From Bradyrhizobium sp. Arg816 (GTDB lineage Bacteria > Pseudomonadota > Alphaproteobacteria > Rhizobiales > Xanthobacteraceae): DNA of 64,000 nucleotides. The notes below the pieces were generated by a model that was not told where the DNA came from, ran no database searches, and saw only the letters and a program-made list of their open reading frames with translations. Numbering within the stretch: the stretch's first letter is position 1; each line of letters begins with the position of its first letter. Below are positions 42,300-50,924 of this stretch, piece after piece. Location of the stretch: contig NZ_JAPRAQ010000028.1 of the NCBI RefSeq assembly GCF_029989365.1, positions 1-64,000 of the forward strand, given 5' to 3'. A program made the translations under genes and the position numbers.

Positions 42300-43154
42300 T
42301 CAGACCTGGAAAATGGTGGGCTGAACCTGTTTCAGACCAGGGACGGCACTGTGAATCATCGATTCCGAATGTCCGACCAGCAAATAACCGCCAGGCCGCA
42401 AATGGCTGCACAATTGCTCGACCACCTTGCGCTGGGTCTCACGCTCGAAATAGATCAGGACGTTGCGGCAGAAGATGATGTCGACGTCCCGGTCGACGGG
42501 GTAGGACTTATCCATGAGGTTCATCCTCATGAAATGCGTCATGCGCCGCAATTCCGGCACCACCCGTACCTCGCCGCGCGACCTGTCGCGTGACGACAGG
42601 AAATATCGCTTCAAAAATGGCTCCGGTACCGGCGCGAGCACGTCACGGGTGTAGATCGCGGTCTTGGCAAGCCGCAACACCGCGGTCGAGATGTCGGTCC
42701 CGAGGATGCGGTACTGAAACCGCGAGCCGTTCCGCGTCATGTCGTCCAGCACCATGGCGGTGGTGTAGGCTTCCATGCCGGTGGAGCTTGCCGAGCTCCA
42801 GATCTTCAGGTTCGCGTTTTTCCGTCCGTGCGACTTGAGCAGGGCCGGGATCGCGACGTCACTCATGAAGGTGAAGTGCTGGGGCTCCCGGAAGAAGTCG
42901 GTCTTGTTGGTCGTCACAACATCGATGAGATGGGTGAGCTCGGCGTCGAAATGTTCGGCCTCGAACAGGTTGTCGACATATTCATTGAGGTCGGAGAAGT
43001 TCAGCGCGCGCACGCGCTTGTGCAGCCGCCCCTCCAGCATCAGCCGCTTGCCCTGCGGCAGCTTGATGCCGACCTGGCCCTCGATCAGTTCGGCGATGGT
43101 CCGGAAGTGGCGGTCGGACAGATGGACGACCGTATCCTGCACGGCGGGCATCAT
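42300..43154 (-). CDS. cheR: Chemotaxis protein methyltransferase
   Basis: About 284 residues from the ATG at 43154 (a second ATG is adjacent and an upstream ATG at 43229 exists). The N-terminal all-helical CheR domain contains GIKLPQGKRLMLEGRLHKRV. The SAM domain has WSSASSTGMEAYTTAMVLDD, the YRILGTDISTAVL strand and the signature DIIFCRNVLIYFER. It methylates glutamates on the two MCPs encoded upstream. Both MCPs lack the C-terminal NWETF-type pentapeptide, so docking by that tail is not expected. Confidence 0.94.
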   Translation of the reverse strand: MMPAVQDTVVHLSDRHFRTIAELIEGQVGIKLPQGKRLMLEGRLHKRVRALNFSDLNEYVDNLFEAEHFDAELTHLIDVVTTNKTDFFREPQHFTFMSDVAIPALLKSHGRKNANLKIWSSASSTGMEAYTTAMVLDDMTRNGSRFQYRILGTDISTAVLRLAKTAIYTRDVLAPVPEPFLKRYFLSSRDRSRGEVRVVPELRRMTHFMRMNLMDKSYPVDRDVDIIFCRNVLIYFERETQRKVVEQLCSHLRPGGYLLVGHSESMIHSAVPGLKQVQPTIFQV

Positions 43155-43292
43155 GGCTGAATGCCCCGATCCGCGATGGCTGCCTGCACTGAATGTCGGG
43201 CCGAACGGGCCATCTTGAATCCCACGCATTTACACGATCACTGACGGCGGATCGGCCCATCGGTGAAGGATGGGCCGACCTCCTGACGGGTC

Positions 43293-45095
43293 TCAGCGCT
43301 GGAAATCGGCATCCCGATCGTCCTCGCCGTCGTTCATGTCGAAGGCAAAGCCGCCGCCACCGGCCGCCTTCACGGCGCGCGCCGGCCTCGCCTGCGGCTT
43401 CTTGGCCGGCCGCTCGACGGCCGCCATTGTCGCCGCCTTGGCGCGGAGCTGGTTCACCGCCCGGTCGATCGGCGCGGCGGCCTGGCTGCGTCCCTGCTCG
43501 ATGCGGAAATAGGCGATCGTCGACTGAAGTTGCTCGGCCTGCGAGGCGAGCTCCTCCGAGGTCGAGGAGACCTGTTCGGAAGCGCTGGCGTTCTGCTGGC
43601 CGACCTTGTCGAGCTGCTGGATCGCCTGGTTGATCTGGGCCGAGCCGACGTCCTGCTCGCGGCAGGCGGCGGTGATTTCCTCGACGAGCTCTGCCGTCCT
43701 CTTGATATCAGGGACGAGCTTGGAGAGCATATTTCCGGCCTCCTGCGCGACCTTGACGGTCTCAGTCGACAGCGTGCCGATCTCGGCCGCTGCCGCCTGG
43801 CTGCGTTCGGCGAGCTTGCGCACTTCGGACGCGACCACCGCAAAGCCCTTGCCGTGCTCGCCGGCGCGCGCGGCCTCGACCGCGGCGTTGAGCGCGAGCA
43901 GGTCGGTCTGGCGCGCGATCTCCTGCACGATCGTGATCTTCTCGGCGATGGTCTGCATCGCGTTGACGGCGCGGCCGACGGCGGCACCGCTGGCCTCGGC
44001 ATCCTTGGCCGACTGCGCGGCGATCTTCTCGGTCTGGTTGGCGTTGTCCGCGTTCTGCTTCACGTTCGAGGCCATCTCCTCCATCGAGGACGAGGCCTCC
44101 TCGGCGGACGAGGCCTGCTCGGTCGCGCCCTGCGAGAGCTGCTCGGCGCTGGCAGAGAGCTCCTGGCTGCCGGCGGAGACGTTCTGCGCCGCGGTCAGGG
44201 CTTCCGACACGATCTTGCGGAGCTTCTCCACCATGCGCTCGAGCGCGAGACCGAGCGTATCCTTGTCCGACAGCGGTTTGGCCTCGACCATGAGATCGCC
44301 CTGCGCGATCTGGTTGGCGAGCGCCGCCGTCGCGTTGAGGTTGACCGTCATCGCGTTCAACGACTTGATGAGATCTCCAATCTCGTCGTTGCTGGAGGAC
44401 TCGATCTTGTGGCTGAGATCGCCGATCGCCACCGCATCAGCGAGGCCCACCGCCTGCGCCAGGGCACGGCTGATGTTCAGCGCAATCCAGGTCGCCGCGA
44501 CCGCGGCGATCAGCAGCGAGGCAATGACCAGGCTCATCAGCAGCATCTCGGCGCGCGCACCGTCCTGCTTGGACTGCTCGGCCTGCTCAGCCATGTTCTT
44601 CTTGACGTTCTTGATGTAACCGTCGGCCGCTTCGATCGCGTCCGCAACGACCTTGCGGCCGTCATGCATGGAGCGATCCAGGGCCTTCGGCTTGTCGGTC
44701 TTCGCGAGCGCGACCGTCTCGTCCTGATAGGCGTTCAGCTTGGCGAAGGCGACGTTGAAGACCTCCATCAGCTTCTTGCCGCCTTCGCTGACCGCCGCGT
44801 AGATCTCGTCCTTGGACTTGGCAACCGCTTCGCGATTCTTGATCAGGTCAGCCCGGAACTGCTCGTGCTCTGCGTCGTTCGCCGCCAGGATCGAGTTCTT
44901 CTCGGCGCGAACGAGGAACAGAATGCCTTCCTTCAGCTCGGCGGCCTTTTCCATCCGGCCCGCACGGCTGACCAGAAGCTCGGTGGTGCCGACCATGTCG
45001 GCCAGCTTCATGTACCCGACCGCGCCCGCGATCATGGACAGCAGGATGACGACGCCAAATGCGCTGGCAAGCTTGGCTTTGACGGTGAATCTCAT
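43293..45095 (-). CDS. Methyl-accepting chemotaxis protein (two HAMP-like units)
   Basis: A 600-residue MCP: TM1 at about residues 8-28, a periplasmic four-helix-bundle domain, TM2 at about 187-209, and HAMP (SRALAQAVGLADAVAIGDLS). A second HAMP-like unit follows (ALANQIAQGDLMVEAKPLSD). The signalling hairpin is complete (QTDLLALNAAVEAARAGEHG). The C-terminus is a linker and an acidic tail (FAFDMNDGEDDRDADFQR) instead of the CheR-binding pentapeptide. Its signalling part is almost identical to that of the MCP at 45669. The ligand cannot be told from the periplasmic domain. Confidence 0.93.
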   Translation of the reverse strand: MRFTVKAKLASAFGVVILLSMIAGAVGYMKLADMVGTTELLVSRAGRMEKAAELKEGILFLVRAEKNSILAANDAEHEQFRADLIKNREAVAKSKDEIYAAVSEGGKKLMEVFNVAFAKLNAYQDETVALAKTDKPKALDRSMHDGRKVVADAIEAADGYIKNVKKNMAEQAEQSKQDGARAEMLLMSLVIASLLIAAVAATWIALNISRALAQAVGLADAVAIGDLSHKIESSSNDEIGDLIKSLNAMTVNLNATAALANQIAQGDLMVEAKPLSDKDTLGLALERMVEKLRKIVSEALTAAQNVSAGSQELSASAEQLSQGATEQASSAEEASSSMEEMASNVKQNADNANQTEKIAAQSAKDAEASGAAVGRAVNAMQTIAEKITIVQEIARQTDLLALNAAVEAARAGEHGKGFAVVASEVRKLAERSQAAAAEIGTLSTETVKVAQEAGNMLSKLVPDIKRTAELVEEITAACREQDVGSAQINQAIQQLDKVGQQNASASEQVSSTSEELASQAEQLQSTIAYFRIEQGRSQAAAPIDRAVNQLRAKAATMAAVERPAKKPQARPARAVKAAGGGGFAFDMNDGEDDRDADFQR

Positions 45096-45155
45096 GTCAG
45101 TCTCGTTGGTTCGAATTGGGGTGCTTACGCTTGACCACGCTTCACGCTTGCAAAT

Positions 45156-45632
45156 TCAGGCGGCGCGAGAGGTATCGCGCCCTTCCGGGATCTCGTCGTT
45201 CGCCATCAGCTTGGCGAGATCGAAGATGACGACGAATTTCTCGCCCTTGCGGCCGATGCCGGCGGCATAGTCGGACTGCCATTTGCCGCCGACCTCGGGG
45301 ATGGGCTCGATCGCCTGCTCGTCGATATCGGTGACCTCGAACACGCAATCGGCGACGAAGCCGACGCCGACCAGGCGATCCTTCATCGGCACGTCGAGGA
45401 TGATGATGCGGGTCGCTTCAGTCGCTTCCACGGCCGGCAGGCCGAGCTTGGTGCGGAGGTCGACGATGGGATAGCCGCTGCCGCGCACGTCGATCATGCC
45501 GAGCAGGAAATTCGGCGCATGCGGCAGCCGTGAGATCGGCCGCATGTCGAGAATTTCCCGGACATTGCGGATGCTGATGCCGAACGTCTCGCCGGCGAGC
45601 CCGAGCGTCAGATATTGCGAGGTTGCGGCCAT
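45156..45632 (-). CDS. cheW: Chemotaxis coupling protein CheW
   Basis: A 158-residue CheW-domain protein: QYLTLGLAGETFGISIRNVR, then EILDMRPISRLPHAPNFLLG, MIDVRGSGYPIVDLRTKLGL, and an end region with IEPIPEVGGKWQSDYAAGIG. It joins the receptor hairpins to CheA. It lies between the two mcp genes and is one of two cheW genes in the operon. The spacing to neighbours (36 bp downstream of mcp 2, 60 bp upstream of mcp 1) fits one transcript. Confidence 0.93.
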   Translation of the reverse strand: MAATSQYLTLGLAGETFGISIRNVREILDMRPISRLPHAPNFLLGMIDVRGSGYPIVDLRTKLGLPAVEATEATRIIILDVPMKDRLVGVGFVADCVFEVTDIDEQAIEPIPEVGGKWQSDYAAGIGRKGEKFVVIFDLAKLMANDEIPEGRDTSRAA

Positions 45633-45668
45633 GGTACGGTCCAGAGTCAGATAGTTTTCAAGTTGCGG

Positions 45669-47366
45669 TCAGCGCTGAAACTCGGCGTCGCGTTCGTCTT
45701 CGCCGTCATGCATGTCGAAGGCGAAGCCGCCGCCATTGGCGACCTTCATCGCGCGCGCCGGCTTGCGGGCGGGCGCGGGCTTCTTGACGCTGCGGTCCGC
45801 TGCCGCCATGTGCGCGGCCTTGGCGCGGAGCTGGGTGACCGCACGGTCGATCGGCGCGGGCGCCGCAGCCTCGCCGCGGCCGGCATGCTCGATGCGGAAG
45901 AACGAGATGGTGGACTGAAGCTGCTCGGCCTGCGAGGCGAGCTCCTCGGAGGTCGAGGACACCTGCTCGGAGGCGCTGGCGTTCTGCTGGCCGACCTTGT
46001 CGAGCTGCTGGATCGCCTGGTTGATCTGGGCCGAGCCGACGTCCTGCTCGCGGCAGGCAGCGGTGATCTCCTGGACCAGCTCGGCAGTCTTCTTGATGTC
46101 GGGCACGAGCTTGGACAGCATGTCGCCGGCTTCCCGCGCGACCTTCACGGTTTCCGTCGACAGCGTGCCGATGTCGGCCGCCGCCGCCTGGCTGCGTTCT
46201 GCGAGCTTGCGGACTTCGGAGGCGACCACCGCAAAGCCCTTGCCGTGCTCCCCGGCGCGCGCGGCCTCGACCGCGGCGTTGAGCGCGAGCAGGTCGGTCT
46301 GGCGCGCGATCTCCTGCACGATCGTGATCTTCTCGGCGATGGTCTGCATCGCATTGACGGCACGCCCCACGGCGACGCCGCTGGCTTCCGCGTCCTTGGC
46401 CGACTGCGCAGCGATCTTCTCGGTCTGGTTGGCGTTGTCGGCATTCTGCTTCACGTTCGAGGCCATCTCTTCCATCGAGGACGAGGCCTCCTCGGCGGAT
46501 GAGGCCTGCTCGGTCGCGCCCTGCGAGAGCTGCTCGGCACTGGCCGAGAGCTCCTGGCTGCCGGCGGAGACGTTGTTTGCAGCGGTGAGAGCCTCCTCGA
46601 CGACCTGCCGAAGCTTCTCGACCATCATGTTGAGCGATTTGACCAGATCGCCGATCTCGTCGTTGCTGGAGACGTTGATCGTCTGGCTGAGGTCGCCACT
46701 CGCCACCGCGCCGGCAAGGCCGACGGCGCGGCTGAGGCCACGCGCAATGCTGAGGGAAATCCAGATCGCGGCGATCAGGCCGATCACAAGCGATGCTAAC
46801 ACGGCCGAGATCAGCAGGAACTGAGCGCGGTTGCCGTCCTCGTGAGCCTGGGCCGTCTGAGCGGCCATGTTCTTCTTGACGTTGGTTACGTAGACGCTGG
46901 CGGCTTCCATCGCCTCGCCGGCCGCCTTGCGAGCCTCAATCGACGAGCGCTCGACGGCCTTCGTCCTGTCGGTCCTGGCGGTCTTGAGGACGTCGTCCTG
47001 AATGGCATTCATCCGGACGTAGGCGGCGCCGAAATTCTCGATCAGCTTCTTGCCCTCGGCAGAAGCCTGTCCATGGATCTCCTCTTTCAGTTTCAGCAGC
47101 GTCTCACGTTGCTTGGCGATCTCGGCGATGAAGCGGTCGGCCTCGCTATCCGGCGCGAGAAGCAGGTTCTTCTCGGCCCGAACCTGGGACAGAACTCCCT
47201 TTTCGATTTCCGCCGCACGGTCCATTCGGCCCGCGCGCGACACCAGACTGTCGGCGGTGTCGATCATCTCGCTCAGTTTCACATAAGCGAGGCCACCCGC
47301 CGCCATCGACAGCAACAGGACCACACCGAACGCGATGGCAAGCTTTGCCTTGACCGTAAATCTCAT
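45669..47366 (-). CDS. Methyl-accepting chemotaxis protein (single HAMP)
   Basis: A 565-residue MCP paralogue of the 43293 product. It has TM1 (residues about 8-28), a helical periplasmic domain that differs from the paralogue, TM2 (about 188-210), one HAMP unit (SRAVGLAGAVASGDLSQTIN) and a signalling domain nearly identical to its neighbour (QTDLLALNAAVEAARAGEHG). The tail has the same acidic end (FAFDMHDGEDERDAEFQR). Compared with its paralogue it lacks about 40 residues after HAMP. The different sensing domains with conserved signalling parts suggest duplication and divergence of input. Confidence 0.93.
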   Translation of the reverse strand: MRFTVKAKLAIAFGVVLLLSMAAGGLAYVKLSEMIDTADSLVSRAGRMDRAAEIEKGVLSQVRAEKNLLLAPDSEADRFIAEIAKQRETLLKLKEEIHGQASAEGKKLIENFGAAYVRMNAIQDDVLKTARTDRTKAVERSSIEARKAAGEAMEAASVYVTNVKKNMAAQTAQAHEDGNRAQFLLISAVLASLVIGLIAAIWISLSIARGLSRAVGLAGAVASGDLSQTINVSSNDEIGDLVKSLNMMVEKLRQVVEEALTAANNVSAGSQELSASAEQLSQGATEQASSAEEASSSMEEMASNVKQNADNANQTEKIAAQSAKDAEASGVAVGRAVNAMQTIAEKITIVQEIARQTDLLALNAAVEAARAGEHGKGFAVVASEVRKLAERSQAAAADIGTLSTETVKVAREAGDMLSKLVPDIKKTAELVQEITAACREQDVGSAQINQAIQQLDKVGQQNASASEQVSSTSEELASQAEQLQSTISFFRIEHAGRGEAAAPAPIDRAVTQLRAKAAHMAAADRSVKKPAPARKPARAMKVANGGGFAFDMHDGEDERDAEFQR

Positions 47367-47403
47367 TTCCAGCCCCTACCCCAGTCTCGCCCGAGACCTC
47401 ATC

Positions 47404-47865
47404 TCAATTCAGGATGCGTTCCATGTTCGGAACGATGACGAACTCTTCGCGCCACTTGGCAATGAAGCGAATGAACTCCGGCTTCCAGTGCATGCCGACG
47501 CGCGGTGTCTGCTGCACGTCGGTCTGCGATATTTCGGTGACCTCATAGACCTTGTCGGCGGTGACGCCGACCAGCACCGGCTCGCCGTCCAGTTCGATCT
47601 CGATGACGACGATGCGCGTGTCGGCGGAGTCGTCGAGCTGCGGCATGCCGAAGCGAATGCGCAGGTCGGCGAGCGGAATGACGTTGCCGCGCACGTTGAT
47701 GACGCTCGGAACGAAGGCCCGCGCGCCCGCCACCCTGGTCACCGGCACGGGATCGATGATCTCGCGGACGAGGCCGGCGTCGAGCGCGAATTTCTCCTCG
47801 CCGAGACCGATCATCACGACCTGCATCGCGTCGACCTGATGTTCCTCCGTATGCGCCTCGTTCAT
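47404..47865 (-). CDS. cheW: Chemotaxis coupling protein CheW (second copy)
   Basis: A 153-residue CheW protein with the domain MQVVMIGLGEEKFALDAGLV, then REIIDPVPVTRVAGARAFVP, SVINVRGNVIPLADLRIRFG and a long C-terminal helix (WKPEFIRFIAKWREEFVIVP). Its ATG overlaps the cheA stop as TGATG, so it is translationally coupled to cheA. It differs clearly from the other CheW in the same operon and probably has a distinct place in the receptor array. Confidence 0.93.
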   Translation of the reverse strand: MNEAHTEEHQVDAMQVVMIGLGEEKFALDAGLVREIIDPVPVTRVAGARAFVPSVINVRGNVIPLADLRIRFGMPQLDDSADTRIVVIEIELDGEPVLVGVTADKVYEVTEISQTDVQQTPRVGMHWKPEFIRFIAKWREEFVIVPNMERILN

Positions 47866-49952
47866 CACGCCGCCTCGCTGATGTGCTGCTTCTCGACCTT
47901 CGACTGCGCCATCGCGACGAGCTGTGCGACATCGAGGATCAGCGCCGCCGTACCGTCGCCCAGAATGGTCGCGCCGGAGAAGATCGTGACGTCGGAGTGC
48001 AGCTTGGAGAGCGACTTGATCACGGTCTGGTGGTTGCCGATGATCTGGTCGGCGACCAGGCCGACGCGGGTTTCGCCGGTCGAGATGATGATCGTCTTCT
48101 GGTGCCGGTCGGGCGCGCCCGATGCGGTCATGATCTCGCGCAAGCGCAGGAACGGCACGAGGTTGCCGCGCACGTTGAGGAAGTTGCGGCCGCGGGAGCG
48201 CTCGTCCTCTGCCGTCAGCTCGACGCACTCCTCCACCGCCGACAACGGAATGATGTAGCGGCCCTCGCCGACGCGGATCAAAAGACCCTCGATGATCGCG
48301 AGCGTCAGCGGCAGGCGCAGCGTCACCGTGGTGCCCTGGCCCGGCCGGGTCGACAGGTCGATCGTGCCGCGCATGGTCTCGATGGTGCGCTTGACCACGT
48401 CCATGCCGACGCCGCGGCCCGACAGCGCCGAGATGGTCTGCGCGGTCGAGAAGCCCGGGTGGAACAGGAACTGGTGGATCTCGTGATCGGTCAGTACGGC
48501 GCCGGAGGCGATCAGCCCCTGCTCTTCCGCTTTCGCGCGGATGCGCGCGGTGTTGAGGCCGCCGCCATTGTCCTTCACGGTGACGAGCACCTGCGCACCG
48601 GAATGAACAGCCGCGAGCTCGATCCGGCCCTGCTCCGTCTTGCCGTTGGCGGAGCGGGTCGCGGTGTCTTCGATGCCATGGTCGATGGCGTTGCGGATCA
48701 GGTGAACCAGCGGATCGGCCAGGCACTCGATCATGGTCTTGTCGAGCTCGGTGTCCTCGCCCGTGGTGACGAATTCGACCGGCTTCGACAGGTCGCGCGA
48801 CAAATCGTGCACCAGGCGGCGGAAGCGGCCGAACAGCGAGCCGATCGGTACCATGCGCGCGCCCATTGTGGTGTCACGCAAGGAGGAGGCAAGGCGCTCG
48901 ATTTCCTCGGCGATCATCTTGATCGAGAGATCCGAACCGGACGAGGCGAGCTGCGTCAGCCGCGCCTGGGCGATGACGAGCTCGCCGACCCGGTCCATCA
49001 ACTCGTCGAGACGCTCGGCCTGGACGCGGACGGTGGCGATGCCGCGATCGTCACGCTTGGCCTCGGGTTTCGGTTCAGACTTCGATTCAAGCTTGGCTTC
49101 CGGCTTCGGCTCTGCCTTGACGGGGGGCTGCGCGGCGACGGGCGCGGCAGCGACCTCGACCGCCTGCGCGGCCATCTCGGCCACCGGTGTCGGCTCCTCG
49201 TCGAGAAGCTGGAACAACGGTAGCGGCGCGGGCGCTTCGACCTGCTCAAGCGGCGAGAGCGTCAGCTTCATCTCGTCCTGGACGAACATGAAGACGTCGT
49301 CGATCGCGTCCTTGTCGCAGGCCGCGTGCAGCTTGACGTCCCACTTCAGATAGCAGTCTTCCGGCTCCATCTCGTCGAGGAACGGGATGCCGTCGGTCAC
49401 GGGCACGACGAAGCACGGGCCGAGCTTGCAAAGGTCTTCCAGCAGATCGAGCGGGTTCGAGCCGTTGCGCAGGATGTGGGATTCAAATTCCAGATACAGG
49501 TGCCAGCCGGTCTGCTTGCTCTCACTGGGGGCCAGCGGCGGCGCTTCGGCGATTTCGGCGACAGGAGCGGCAGGCTGGTCGGGAAACACGAAGCGCTTGA
49601 GATCGTCGAGGATGGCCTCGCCGATGATGTCGTCGGTCGACTGCGGATCCTCGATCAGCGCCCGGATATAGTCCTTGGCCGCAAGCGCGACCGAGATCAG
49701 CTCCTGCGTCGGCTTGATCTCGCCCTTGCGGACGCGGTCGAACGCGGTCTCGAATTCGTGGGTAAAGGAGGCGACCTTGTCGAAGCCGAACATGGCGCCC
49801 GAGCCCTTGATCGTATGCAGGGCGCGGAAGGCGGAATCGACCAGCTCGCGGTCGTCGGGACGCTGGCCGAGATCGAGCAGGGCCCCTTCCAGGACCTCGA
49901 ACAGCTCGCTGGCTTCCTGGCGAAAGACCTCGGTCGGGTCCATCGCACTCAT
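47865..49952 (-). CDS. cheA: Chemotaxis sensor histidine kinase CheA
   Basis: A 695-residue CheA. P1 (HPt) carries the phosphorylated His46 in FRALHTIKGSGAMFGF. A P2-like region and a Pro/Lys-rich linker (about residues 260-300) follow. P3 is VQAERLDELMDRVGELVIAQ, P4 has the N box VHLIRNAIDHGIED and the G boxes VKDNGGGL and SGRGVGMDVVKRTI, and P5 is the CheW-like C-terminal domain (LIRVGEGRYIIPLSAVEECV). It phosphorylates CheY and CheB. Its ATG overlaps the cheY stop (ATGA), so translation is coupled. Confidence 0.96.
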   Translation of the reverse strand: MSAMDPTEVFRQEASELFEVLEGALLDLGQRPDDRELVDSAFRALHTIKGSGAMFGFDKVASFTHEFETAFDRVRKGEIKPTQELISVALAAKDYIRALIEDPQSTDDIIGEAILDDLKRFVFPDQPAAPVAEIAEAPPLAPSESKQTGWHLYLEFESHILRNGSNPLDLLEDLCKLGPCFVVPVTDGIPFLDEMEPEDCYLKWDVKLHAACDKDAIDDVFMFVQDEMKLTLSPLEQVEAPAPLPLFQLLDEEPTPVAEMAAQAVEVAAAPVAAQPPVKAEPKPEAKLESKSEPKPEAKRDDRGIATVRVQAERLDELMDRVGELVIAQARLTQLASSGSDLSIKMIAEEIERLASSLRDTTMGARMVPIGSLFGRFRRLVHDLSRDLSKPVEFVTTGEDTELDKTMIECLADPLVHLIRNAIDHGIEDTATRSANGKTEQGRIELAAVHSGAQVLVTVKDNGGGLNTARIRAKAEEQGLIASGAVLTDHEIHQFLFHPGFSTAQTISALSGRGVGMDVVKRTIETMRGTIDLSTRPGQGTTVTLRLPLTLAIIEGLLIRVGEGRYIIPLSAVEECVELTAEDERSRGRNFLNVRGNLVPFLRLREIMTASGAPDRHQKTIIISTGETRVGLVADQIIGNHQTVIKSLSKLHSDVTIFSGATILGDGTAALILDVAQLVAMAQSKVEKQHISEAA

Positions 49953-50314
49953 GCACGCACCAGCTTGCCGACCACGGCGAGCAGCTGCTCGGGCTTGAAC
50001 GGCTTGGTGATCCAGCCGGTGGCGCCGGCGCTCTTGGCTTCCTGCTTCACCGTGTCATTGGATTCGGTGGTCAGGAACACGATCGGCATGCCGACCGCGC
50101 TCGGCAGCTTGCGCAGCGCCCGGATCAGCTCCAGCCCGTTCATGACGGGCATGTTGAGGTCGGTGATGACGAGGTCGAGCTTGCCGGCCTGCGCCTTGGC
50201 GAGCCCTTGCGCGCCGTCGCCGGCCTCGATCACGTTGTGACCGGCCGGCTCGAGCACGACCTTGATCATCTGACGGATGCTGGGGGAATCGTCGACCGTG
50301 AGAATCGTGGCCAT
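49949..50314 (-). CDS. cheY: Chemotaxis response regulator CheY
   Basis: A 121-residue single receiver domain, MATILTVDDSPSIRQMIKVV. The acidic pair DD (residues 8-9), the phosphorylated Asp in DLVITDLNMPVMNGLE, the Thr in IVFLTTES and the Lys in GWITKPFKPEQL are all visible. It switches the flagellar motor, or acts as a phosphate sink if another CheY exists. I chose the ATG at 50314; it overlaps the stop of the STAS gene as TGATG, and its own stop overlaps cheA by 4 bp. Confidence 0.95.
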   Translation of the reverse strand: MATILTVDDSPSIRQMIKVVLEPAGHNVIEAGDGAQGLAKAQAGKLDLVITDLNMPVMNGLELIRALRKLPSAVGMPIVFLTTESNDTVKQEAKSAGATGWITKPFKPEQLLAVVGKLVRA

Positions 50315-50637
50315 CAGGTGCCATCTTTCTTTTGCGGGAAGTGCTGTTCGATCATCGCATCGCTGGCGAAGCCGGCGCGGCGAAGGGTGTTGCGCAGAGA
50401 CTGGGAGAATGATGTGAGCACCACCGGGCGGCCCTGGGCCTCGCCCGTCCTGGCGGTCGACAGCAGAAGCTGGATCGAGGTTACGTCGGCCTTGTCGACG
50501 CTCGAACAATCGATCTCGAGCCGGTCCTGCCGGCCGAAAGCCTCTCGGATCAGGTCATAGACGCTGCGGATCGCAGCGATGCTGCAATCTGCAGGCAGCC
50601 GTAGGGACCACTTCGGCTCAGTGACATCAGACGGCAT
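50314..50637 (-). CDS. STAS-domain protein at the head of the chemotaxis operon
   Basis: A 107-residue STAS domain (anti-sigma-factor-antagonist type): WSLRLPADCSIAAIRSVYDL, then LEIDCSSVDKADVTSIQLLL and STARTGEAQGRPVVLTSFSQ. The position where a phosphorylated Ser sits in SpoIIAA-like proteins (DxSxVxxxDSxGxxxL) reads KADVTSIQLL. The serine is still present but one place later than usual. The ATG at 50637 is preferred. A perfect hairpin is in its leader at 50656-50687. STAS genes are common first genes of alphaproteobacterial che operons; the role is not clear. Confidence 0.85.
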   Translation of the reverse strand: MPSDVTEPKWSLRLPADCSIAAIRSVYDLIREAFGRQDRLEIDCSSVDKADVTSIQLLLSTARTGEAQGRPVVLTSFSQSLRNTLRRAGFASDAMIEQHFPQKKDGT

Positions 50638-50655
50638 TCGTCCCCCAGATTTCCT

Positions 50656-50687
50656 CGGGATTCGCTGCACGCATGACGCGAATCCCG
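50656..50687 (-). promoter_or_regulatory. Leader hairpin of the chemotaxis operon
   Basis: CGGGATTCGC and GCGAATCCCG are a perfect 10-bp inverted repeat around a 12-nt loop. It ends 18 bp upstream of the STAS ATG. The stem would fold in the mRNA just before the ribosome-binding region (CTGGGGGACGA), so it may control translation or mRNA life, or be a protein-binding operator. Confidence 0.6.
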
Positions 50688-50924
50688 CACGGCGACTATT
50701 CCCTTGGGAGAGTGTGCAAACCCCTAATGGGCATCACCGTACAACTACGGGTCACAAACCCTAGAACTTCGCGCATGCATGCAGGCGTGCATGGTTCGCT
50801 CATTTCTCATGCGTTGTGCGCAGTCTTGAGTCAGTTCGCCGCAGCCCGGACGTTTGCTCCGCGTTAAATCGCAGCGGCTATTCGTGGAGGTCACGCCTCG
50901 CCATCCGAACGAGACCGGCCGCCG

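Noticed and set aside
43530..45134. A 534-residue open frame antisense to the first MCP gene
   Set aside because: Leucine/arginine/glycine-rich shadow; a similar shadow appears over the paralogue, because both MCPs share sequence.
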